This document shows, in pieces, positions 54,201 to 62,597 of a DNA stretch of 64,000 nucleotides. Each line of letters begins with the position of its first letter. Positions within the stretch are counted from its first letter, which is position 1. The stretch spans positions 24,348,833-24,412,832 of the forward strand of contig OW240918.1 in the NCBI GenBank assembly GCA_933207985.1, read 5' to 3'. Source of the stretch: Pelobates cultripes. Taxonomy: Eukaryota; Chordata; Amphibia; Anura; Pelobatidae. Below the pieces are notes generated by a model. That model was given only the letters and a program-made list of their open reading frames with translations, did no database searches and was not told the DNA's origin. Position numbers and translations under genes: made by a program.

Positions 54201-54987
54201 TATGATACTGCAGCCCTTAACTGCCCTCTTCTTGCCCGATTCAGTCTATGCAGAAGATAGTTTTCTGAGCATTCGATGGGTAATGTTTAGCCCATAGTTA
54301 CCTTTAGTGCAACCGTATTACAATGGTATCTTTATTTAAAAAACATTTTGCTTCATTTGACATACTTATCTACCCAAGTACACCCGATATCACATTGAAA
54401 TCAGTATAGTCCAAATTGTATATGATCCATCCGTCACGATTTCAAATAAAAAATTAATATAATAAAGAAAAGGACATCATTTTATGGGTGAAAATGAATT
54501 GGTTAAAAATGTTGCTTGATTTAATGTATTGCTGTTTTATGTCTGCCCTTTATATTGATTCATAAAAAGCGTAATAAACTTTCCAAATCTTGTTGACATT
54601 TATGGTGTTTTTCCTTCAACTGAAAGTCATCTTGAAACGTACCTTGTTGTCAGTTCTTCTTTCCTCGGAGACACATAACAGAGAAAAGAACAAGTTTTAT
54701 ATCATAATATTCTATTCTTCAGGAAATGCGAAGATAAAAGCAGTGATAGGCAGCGCAGATATTAGAATCCCACAGAACTCAATATTTCTCAACAGAGGAA
54801 CTATTCTCATTTTGCTTAGCAGAGGGAGGTGATTTTTAATCTGGCAAACAGTATATGAGACAAGTTCAACCAAGGCTAACAGCCTGTTCTTTAGGATAAT
54901 GCCCAATTGGAAGCATTTTTCTCCCTTTTCTGCTTGCCTCTGCCTTTGTAGAGAGAAATTTCAATTATATCAAACTGATCCAGAGCT
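54201..54987. other. Noncoding spacer
   Basis: No feature recognised. Confidence 0.3.
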
Positions 54988-54991
54988 TTAA

Positions 54992-55063
54992 CCCCTTAAG
55001 GACCAAACTTCTGGAATAAAAGGGAATCATGACATGTCGCACATGTCATGTGTCCTTAAGGGG
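54992..55063. mobile_element. 72-bp TTAA palindromic MITE, copy 4
   Basis: CCCCTTAAGGACCAAACTTC to GTGTCCTTAAGGGG with TTAA at 54988-54991 and 55064-55067. Nearly identical to copy 1. Confidence 0.88.
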
Positions 55064-55067
55064 TTAA

Positions 55068-55687
55068 AGAGATTCGGACCCAAAACCCAAGATAAGTGAC
55101 TACTGCGCAATACACCAGGAGATACTGTACAAAAACTATGTTTAGGACTATTTTAGGTAGAATTTGAATGTTAGAGGCTTCATGCCGCAGATTGCTTGTT
55201 AAGGTAATGGATGCAGTTATGAATAATTTAGACATCTGTGACTATAAGGCCTTCTATTACTGCCACTAACATTGTTAATGAACAAGATCCGATTGAGCAT
55301 GGCTTGTAACGTATAGAAAAATCTGCAGAAAATATATAGAATAACATTCTGAAAATCAAATGACTTATATGATTGAGTAACAATGATCCCATCCCCAATC
55401 CATTCTGTAAGGCAGAGCCGGATCTAGAGCTTGAGAACTAATAACATAGTACTTTTTTATAAGTTATTATTTTTAATAGTTATATTATGCAATAGGCTAT
55501 CTAGCCATTAGCCAAGTACTTTAGATAAAATCTCTTTAATTGCTAGATCTAAGCTCACAGACAAGGTCCTCTTCCCCTCTTGTGTTGGTCTGTGAGTATT
55601 GTATTGTCTTTTCCCCAAGTTGTACCGTGCTGTGGAACATGTTGATGCTTTCATAAATCAAGTATTTTTGCTAATAATAGTACATGC
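55068..55687. other. Noncoding spacer
   Basis: No feature recognised. Confidence 0.3.
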
Positions 55688-55955
55688 AGTCCTCACTTAC
55701 CGACCGGGTTCTGTTCTTACGACTTGGTCGTAAAACGAATTGGTTGGTAAGTTAGCATGAGCTAGCGAGCATGCGCAGGAGAGTAGGTTTAAGTTTGGGG
55801 GAATTCCCCCGAACATAGATTAGTTCACTAGCGCAGGGAATCCTGTGAATCTATGTTCTGGGAAATTCCCTGAACATAGACTAGCTTTCTAACATGGTTA
55901 ATCACTAGAGAGCTGGTCGTAAGTGCAAGTCGTCGCAATGTGAGGACCACCTGTA
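55688..55955. repeat. Inverted-end dispersed repeat (GTCCTCACTTACCGACC)
   Basis: CAGTCCTCACTTACCGACC and CTTACGACTTGGTCGTAA on the left, CTGGTCGTAAGTGCAAGTCG and TGAGGACCACCTG on the right, partly inverted. Looks like a MITE; no clear target duplication. Confidence 0.55.
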
Positions 55956-57200
55956 ATCATAAAAGCAATCACTTGATCATCATCATCATCACTTTGAATT
56001 CCCAACAATTCTAACTTTTGTGACTAACCCTGTCAGCGTTCTTTGGACTGTTCTTTGAAGGAATAGATTGCCAGACAGCTGCATGCATTGCCTCTGGATA
56101 TGTTTGTATAATGCTTAATGTATTCTTTCTAATTTATAAAACTGCACTTTTGTGTTCATAATTGAAATATTGTAGTTAGGGGGTGGGACCTGACTGGCCT
56201 GGTTGAGAAATGTGTTTTGAATAAGCTCCTCTTCTACATTGCTTATAACAGTGGTTTACTGCCTCACCAAACCTGCTTGAAATTTAATTTAGCAACTTAC
56301 CTGGTCTCTGCTGTAGCTGATGTGCACTGCAGGGGTTGTAAAGGTGGCTGAATCTCTTGTCAGCTGCACTGTTTTAATCATGCAGCTGGTGTGTGCCGGA
56401 CGGGAGAGGCAGCCAATCTCCCAGGCTGGAGTTGTCCAGCAGTAATCAGCATTATGCAAGCACCCTGCTACCTCCCCTCTGGAACAGTGGGGGGTGATCC
56501 TGGTCCACTCCTAGGAGGCTACACTGACACTAGGATACCCCGGGATGAAGTCACAAGGGCAGACAGAAAGTCTTGCAATGCACCCACCGTGGCAAACGCA
56601 GCGTGGCTCCACGGCAGCGCCCGAGGAAAAGCATGACACTCTGTCCAAGCTGGACAAAAAACTTCAGGCAGAAGTTGGAGAGGAGGATGAGTCAGGCTGT
56701 TCTACAGCAGTAGAATTTCCTCTCACCGTACAACTTCCAGCTGTATACACCCCTGTTGCAGGACTATGTTATCTTTGGGTCACTGCCTAACATTCAAGCA
56801 CCATCTTCTGCCGTTTTTAATTTTAATTTTTTTGCTTCTCATTCACCGTATTATACCTTAAGGGCCTCCTATGCATGGGCGTGAGCAAGGGGGGGCACTT
56901 GCCCCCCCCTGGATTTTTCAGCTTGTTCTGCTATTTTTCGTGTGATTGAAAATGAACTGCAATACCAGCGCCTGCCAGTAGGTGGCGCTGTGTATGGAGA
57001 GAGACAGGGATAGGAAGCTGCATCTTATCCCTGCTTCTCTCTGCTGATTGAAACCGCAGGGGAACAACACATGCAGCCAGAGACAGCCTACAGATCAGGT
57101 AAGATGGGGGATGCCTATAGATTTGGGGGGCAGCAGGATGGGGGAGGGTTTGAGATAGCCTATAGATTAGGGAGTGCAGCCTATAGACAAACACACGCCA
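55956..57200. other. Noncoding region, possible LINE piece
   Basis: Mostly unrecognised. The frame at 56545-56790 (PEEKHDTLSKLDKKLQAEV) has a coiled-coil look and might be a fragment of a LINE ORF1, but this is a guess. GCACTTGCCCCCCCCTGG near 56905 resembles a dispersed repeat end. Confidence 0.25.
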
Positions 57201-57216
57201 TGTGTATGTATATGTA

Positions 57217-57221
<5 letters not shown>

Positions 57222-57288
<67 letters not shown>
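57222..57288. repeat. (TA)n microsatellite
   Basis: About 33 TA dinucleotides directly before a PLE ribozyme module. Confidence 0.95.
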
Positions 57289-57294
<6 letters not shown>

Positions 57295-57427
57295 CAAAAA
57301 GCCCTTGCACTCCAACTTATAAACAAGACCGTACCTGGTGCTCTGGTGGCTCAGATGTAAATAAAGAAAAGATACCGGCACTCGAGGAATTTCAAAGATT
57401 TACTCTCCAATGTGCATCTGAAATCGA

Positions 57428-57462
57428 CGTTTCAGCTCCTCTAGGGAGCTTTCATCAGGACA
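57428..57462 (-). ncRNA. Hammerhead-ribozyme-like motif C1
   Basis: Minus strand: CTGATGA (57458-57452), stem arms AGCTCC and GGAGCT, GAAA (57433-57430), then CGTC with a self-complementary ACGT and a C at the expected cleavage position. Confidence 0.65.
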
Positions 57463-57486
57463 TAGACAAGGACATGTCTATGTCTA

Positions 57487-57524
57487 TGTCCTGATGAAAG
57501 CTCCCTAGAGGAGCTGAAACGTCG
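57487..57524 (+). ncRNA. Hammerhead-ribozyme-like motif C2
   Basis: Plus strand: CTGATGA (57491-57497), stem arms AGCTCC and GGAGCT, GAAA (57516-57519), CGTC. Identical core to C1 on the opposite strand. Confidence 0.65.
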
Positions 57525-57600
57525 ATTTCAAATGCACATTGGAGAGTAAATCTTTGAAATTCCTCGAGTGCCAGTATCTTTTCATATATATATATATATA

Positions 57601-57899
57601 TGGAGGGCTTGCACTCCTGGTGTAATCCTGTGGTGCCCGGTGCTGGTCTGGCAAGGATCATGTAGACATAGCAGAAATGACTGCACTCCAAGGACTTTAT
57701 AGAGATTTTCAAATAAAATTTTACTTTTATTCAATCCATTTAAAAAGTCAACGTTTTAGCTCCCACATGGAGCTTTCATTTTGTCCTGATGAAAGCTCCA
57801 TGTGGGAGCTGAAACGTTGACTTTTTAAATGGATTGAATAAAAGTTACATTTTATTTGAAAATCTCTATAAAGTCCTTGGAGTGCGGTCATTTCTGCTA

Positions 57900-57948
<49 letters not shown>
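57601..57948. mobile_element. Second PLE-like fold-back module
   Basis: 57662-57778 is repeated inverted at 57781-57905 (ACTCCAAGGACTTTATAGAG and inverse; AAGTCAACGTTTTAGC and inverse) with almost no loop. Ends in a (TA)n tract (57904-57948) running into an N gap. Confidence 0.65.
57783..57822 (+). ncRNA. Hammerhead-ribozyme-like motif D
   Basis: Plus strand: GTC, CTGATGA (57786-57792), stem arms AGCTCC and GGAGCT, GAAA (57811-57814), CGTT, GAC. GTC and GAC can form the base of helix I. The partner on the left arm (57749-57777, minus) has lost the first box and reads TAAA instead of GAAA. Confidence 0.65.
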
Positions 57949-58048
57949 NNNNNNNNNNNNNNNNNNNNNNNNNNNNNNNNNNNNNNNNNNNNNNNNNNNN
58001 NNNNNNNNNNNNNNNNNNNNNNNNNNNNNNNNNNNNNNNNNNNNNNNN
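57949..58048. other. Assembly gap (100 N)
   Basis: Exactly 100 N, a conventional size for a gap of unknown length, directly after (TA)n. Confidence 1.
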
Positions 58049-58280
58049 TAGCCAATCAGCGGCACCCATGCCTGACATCAATCTGCACTTCCTGACACTC
58101 TGTTTCAGAAGCCAAATACCACTGAGCGACCTGGAGCTGGAGGAAGCCTTTGGGGTTAAACCATTTGAGAGTGATTTAACCCCTTAAAGGAAAGCGAGCA
58201 CTCAGGGGCTTCCTGGCATCATAGCATTTTCATTTAGGTGATGTTGTTATGGTGACCAGAATGGTCCTTTAATTTGCTTA

Positions 58281-58302
58281 AAGGAACACTATAGTGTCAG
58301 GA
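58281..58302. mobile_element. TTAA MITE end split by the PLE
   Basis: AGGAACACTATAGTGTCAGG here and ATTCCTGACACCATAG after 62310 are the two halves of a MITE-type palindrome separated by the 4-kb PLE. Confidence 0.6.
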
Positions 58303-58678
58303 ATACAAACATATATGTATAGCAAAAAAGGGGATGATCTGCTAAACAAATGACAAGAACAGTGCATAGCGCATAACTGTGTGTATGAATAAACCAAATG
58401 TGTAGTTTTCAAATGGCCACTCACACTTTCGTTGAAATAAGAATGCCTTGAAAATAAATTGCTCTTTTCAGCAAGATAAATTGCTCTTTTCAGCATAAAT
58501 GCCCTTCCAGGAATGATTCTTCCACCACTTTTAAACTCTCATGGAACAGTTAAAAGGTGTGTGCTCAAAGAAAAAAACAGAACTTGTAGTACATATTTAA
58601 AAATGTAGAAAAAATAATTTAATCACTAACATCTAAATATAAAACAATGGATGTAATCTCACTGTCACCACCAGGGGT

Positions 58679-58719
58679 CCTACGCGTTTCGTCCGTATGT
58701 AGGACTTCCTCAGGGACTT
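58679..58719 (-). ncRNA. Hammerhead-ribozyme-like motif E
   Basis: Minus strand: GTCC, CTGAGGA (58713-58707), stem arms GTCC and GGAC, GAAA (58690-58687), CGCGT, A, GGAC. The flanking GTCC/GGAC pair as helix I, and ACGCGT is a 6-bp palindrome suited to helix III between two copies. Confidence 0.65.
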
Positions 58720-59926
58720 CAGTGACCAGAAATGACAGCATACAAGTGAACAATAAACAACCCTTCCCTTCTCCACCCTTTATACCTCCCCCAATGTCCA
58801 CAAAACTCTTCATCCAAATCAGGTGCTTGAATTTTCAGTTCGGTGGCCGATGTCTATGACGTCATCCTCATGCGTCCGTCGATTTCGCATGCGTTCCACC
58901 ATGCGTTCCACTGCCGAAACCCGGAAGTGCTTTATGCCTTCTATGTATGAATCACGTATTTCTATTCCAAGTCTCTCTCATTAGAGGCAGATTTAATATA
59001 CATGGACCGGAGGCAAGAAGAAAGGGGGGGGAAAGGGAAAAGGAGGATTATACACTTCAAATAGTACTACAAGATTCCAAATGTATATAACTATCACAGC
59101 CTAATTATACTTAATCACAATAAAACTATATACACTATATAATATATGTGCACATAGATCAAATTAAAATCAAATAAAGATATATAATATTAAATAAACA
59201 AACTAACATAACAAAAATAACAAAAATAAATGAATAAAAAAGCAAAATAAAAATAAAAATAAAAATGGAAAGTAAAAATAAAAATAAATATAAATATAAA
59301 ATCATAATTGTAAAAATATATAATGAAAAAAAATAAAGATAAAAATAAAAATAAAAATAAAAAATGATAAAAATAGAGTACACACACTTATAAGGTGGAC
59401 AAAATGTGATATCCCAATTTATGTTGCATTTTTTCAAATATTCCATAAGATATAAAGTATCCATACATTATTATTTTTCTCCTCTTTTCTCCTTTAATGG
59501 AATATTAAAAACATCCCAAAAAGAAGATTTATTAATTTTAACGTTATCATTGGAATAAAATAATTCAGGTGGATTAGATTGAGAGATTAAATTAAATTAT
59601 AGAGTATAGGATAGAATTCCATAAATATAAAAATAGAATTCGATCCATCCCCTATCCTCTTTTTTCCTTTAATGAAATGTCAAAGACATCCCACAGAGAG
59701 CAATTTATTAATTTTAAAGTTATCCTTAGAATAAAATATTCAAATAAATTATATTGAAAAATTAAATAAAAATAGAAAAGAATGTATGTATGATTGGAGT
59801 TTAATTGAATCCAAGAATGTAAGATCTTAGAATACAGATTAGGAATCGGTAAACATAAATTTGATGTGGTTGGAATTCAATAAATTTTGGTATACATAAA
59901 TTTAATGTAGTTGGAATTCAATAAAT

Positions 59927-60382
59927 GGTTTCAATCCTTGTAATTCATGTAAGGCTTGCAAGAATCAGAGATATATACAGAAAAAAGAATTTATAAGTAC
60001 AACTACTAAAGAGAAATTTAAGGTTAAATCTAATATAAATTGCAACTCTAGGTATGTGGTCTACCTGCTACAGTGCCCATGCGGGAAACAGTATGTGGGA
60101 AGAACGGGTCGAAAATTGAAAGAGAGGATTTTGGAACATCAAAATAATATTAGGAAAAAGTCAACAAAACATATAGTACCGATTCATTGCACTAGTTGCA
60201 GGAAATTTAATTGGAATAATTTTTCCTACATGGGTATAGAGCAGGTTGACCCTTATTGGAGAGGGGGCAATTTAATGAAGAAGCTCTCGCAAAGGGAGAC
60301 TTTTTGGATAAACAAATTAAAAACGTTGCAACCACATGGATTGAATTTAGATATAGACCTATGGAGCTTTTTTGAAAATTAA
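59927..60382 (+). CDS. PLE GIY-YIG endonuclease domain (5'-truncated)
   Basis: The C-terminal part of a PLE polyprotein. The open frame starts at the inverted-repeat boundary, without its own ATG, and reads a cysteine linker (PCNSCKAC), a spacer, then VVYLLQCPCGKQYVGRTGR, with the VYL and YVG strands of the GIY-YIG fold, the catalytic-type arginine (GRKLKERILEH) and a CCHH-like arrangement (CPCG, EH, IHCTSC). It ends LSQRETFWINKLKTL, PHGLN, with the conserved Glu and Asn, and stops at 60380-60382. No frameshift is visible in about 151 codons. The reverse transcriptase upstream is missing, so it cannot act alone. This domain nicks target DNA for PLE integration. Confidence 0.85.
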   Translation, partial: GFNPCNSCKACKNQRYIQKKEFISTTTKEKFKVKSNINCNSRYVVYLLQCPCGKQYVGRTGRKLKERILEHQNNIRKKSTKHIVPIHCTSCRKFNWNNFSYMGIEQVDPYWRGGNLMKKLSQRETFWINKLKTLQPHGLNLDIDLWSFFEN

Positions 60383-61775
60383 ACGATATATGTACCTTTC
60401 TGCATCACTAATGTAAATGCTGCATTTTTTCTATATATTTTTTATGGTATAGATGGTAAAATAATTTCTCTACACCATTAGTAGTAGAACATTTCTGTAT
60501 TATCAAATTTAAATGGGTTTTGGGATAGATAGATTGCCCCCTTATGTATACTGAAATTTATTGAATTCCAACTACATTAAATTTATGTATACCGAAATTT
60601 ATTGAATTCCAACCACATCAAATTTATGTTTACCGATTCCTAATCTGTATTCTAAGATCTTACATTCTTGGATTCAATTAAACTCCAATCATACATACAT
60701 TCTTTTCTATTTTTATTTAATTTTTCAATATAATTTATTTGAATATTTTATTCTAAGGATAACTTTAAAATTAATAAATTGCTCTCTGTGGGATGTCTTT
60801 GACATTTCATTAAAGGAAAAAAAGAGGATAGGGGATGGATCGAATTCTATTTTTATATTTATGGAATTCTATCCTATACTCTATAATTTAATTTAATCTC
60901 TCAATCTAATCCACCTGAATTATCTTATTCCAATGATAACGTTAAAATTAATAAATCTTCTTTTTGGGATGTTTTTAATATTCCATTAAAGGAAAAAAGA
61001 GGAGAAAAATAATAATGTATGGATACTTTATATCTTATGGAATATTTGAAAAAATGCAACATAAATTGGGATATCACGTTTTGTCCACCTTATAAGTGTG
61101 TGTGCTCTATTTTTATTTTTATTCATATTTTTATTTTTATCATTTTTTATTTTTATTTTTATCTTTATTTTTTTTTCATTATATATTTTTACAATTATGA
61201 TTTTATATTTATTTTTATTTTTACTTTTCATTTTTATTTTTATTTTTATTTTGCTTTTTTATTCATTTATTTTTGTTATTTTTGTTATGTTAGTTTGTTT
61301 ATTTAATATTATATATCTTTATTTGATTTTAATTTGATCTATGTGCACATATATTATATAGTGTATATAGTTTTATTGTGATTAAGTATAATTAGGCTGT
61401 GATAGTTATATACATTTGGAATCTTGTAGTACTATTTGAAGTGTATAATCCTCCTTTTCCCTTTCCCCCCCCTTTCTTCTTGCCTCTGGTCCACGTATAT
61501 TAAATCTGCCTCCAATGAGAGACTTGGAATAGAAATACGTGATTCATACATAGAAGGCATAAAGCACTTCCAGGTTTCGGCAGTGGAACGCATGGTGGAA
61601 CGCATGCGAAATCGACGGACGCATGAGGATGACGTCATAGACATCGGCCGCCGAACTGAAAATTCAAGCACCTGATTTGGATGAAGAGTTTTGTGGACAT
61701 TGGGGGAGGTATAAAGGGTGGAGAAGGGAAGGGTTGTTTATTGTTCACTTGTATGCTGTCATTTCTGGTCACTGA

Positions 61776-61818
61776 AGTCCCTGAGGAAGTCCTACATACG
61801 GACGAAACGCGTAGGACC
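61776..61818 (+). ncRNA. Hammerhead-ribozyme-like motif F
   Basis: Plus strand: GTCC, CTGAGGA (61781-61787), stem arms GTCC and GGAC around TACATAC, GAAA (61804-61807), CGCGT, A, GGAC. Identical to motif E on the other arm. Lies in the 3' region of the sense PLE copy, 1.4 kb after the endonuclease stop. Confidence 0.68.
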
Positions 61819-62312
61819 CCTGGTGGTGACAGTGAGATTACATCCATTGTTTTATATTTAGATGTAAGTGATTACATTATTTTTTCTACATTTTTAAATA
61901 TGTACTACAAGTTCTGTTTTTTTCTTTGAGCACACACCTTTTAACTGTTCCATGAGAGTTTAAAAGTGGTGGAAGAATCATTCCTGGAAGGGCATTTATG
62001 CTGAAAAGAGCAATTTATCTTGCTGAAAAGAGCAATTTATTTTCAAGGCATTCTTATTTCAACGAAAGTGTGAGTGGCCATTTGAAAACTACACATTTGG
62101 TTTATTCATACACACAGTTATGCGCTATGCACTATTCTTGTCATTTGTTTAGCAGATCATCCCCTTTTTTGCTATACATGTTCTGTTGAAGACAGGAGGA
62201 AGTCTTCGGGGAAATCCTACCTGGTTCAGGGAGGTTTTTTTCTGCTATTTATCTGTTGAGCACTTATTGCACTGTGGTTTGTGCACACATATTGTTTTAT
62301 ACAAACATATAT

Positions 62313-62501
62313 TCCTGACACCATAGTTGTGAAAACGCTATTCACCCTGGCTTTATGTGATTAGGGAAAATTTATTCATACTTACCGTAATTTTCTTTTC
62401 CTGGCTATTATTCATGGCAGCATTTAACATATGGGTTTAGCTCCTCCCTCTAACCCTCAGGACAGGAAACACAATCAATTAAACAATTAAGCATACCTTA
62501 A
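62313..62501 (-). mobile_element. Terminal region of a second DIRS-type element
   Basis: Minus strand: CCTGAGGGTTAGAGGGAGG, AGCTAAACCCATATG, AAGAAAATTACGGTAAGTAT. It directly follows the truncated recombinase start, and I take it as the terminal repeat or an adjoining element; the ACG-GTAAGTAT is a strong donor-like motif. The first 50 bases (ATTCCTGACACCATAG) are MITE remnant. Confidence 0.4.
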
Positions 62502-62597
62502 TTAATATGAAGTGGAGATCTTCCTGGAACATAAAAGGGTAGCCACCACCTGTTCCGATAAGCCCTGTTTCTTCAGGGATTGCCTTTCAGAAGCCAA
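62502..62597 (-). pseudogene. Start of a DIRS tyrosine recombinase, truncated
   Basis: SLKKQGLSEQVVATLLCSRK resembles the first helix of DIRS recombinases, placed as usual in another frame over the end of the RT/RNase H frame. It stops at TAA (62504-62502) after about 30 residues; the catalytic domain is missing from this copy. Confidence 0.5.

Larger units (their letters stand above)
57289..57600. mobile_element. PLE-like fold-back module with paired ribozyme motifs
   Basis: The segment 57365-57470 is repeated inverted at 57477-57585 around a loop of about 10 bp: CGAGGAATTTCAAAGATTTA on the left, its inverse on the right. Both arms hold the same hammerhead-like motif. Nothing else of an element is present. 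Confidence 0.65.
58317..62298 (+). mobile_element. Penelope-like element, fold-back insertion
   Basis: A 3982-bp insertion bounded by an exact 14-bp duplication ATACAAACATATAT (58303-58316 and 62299-62312). Its right part (from about 59926) is a 5'-truncated sense copy: endonuclease region, then a 3' region with an A/T-rich tract, CpG-rich GCGTTCCACC segment and ribozyme motif. Its left part (58317 to about 59925) is an inverted copy of the 3' region (60557 to about 62179). Arms are over 95% alike by eye. PLEs are an ancient retroelement class using a GIY-YIG endonuclease; inverted partial copies at their 5' side are a known oddity of the class. Confidence 0.85.

Noticed and set aside
56391..56790. 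Possible small protein genes at 56391-56790
   Set aside because: No conserved motif, splice signals or promoter; at most a LINE ORF1 scrap.
59159..59464. Hydrophobic F/Y/I-rich protein frames (also 49056-49446 and 61019-61337)
   Set aside because: They come from A-rich or T-rich AAATAA tracts, not from a membrane protein gene.
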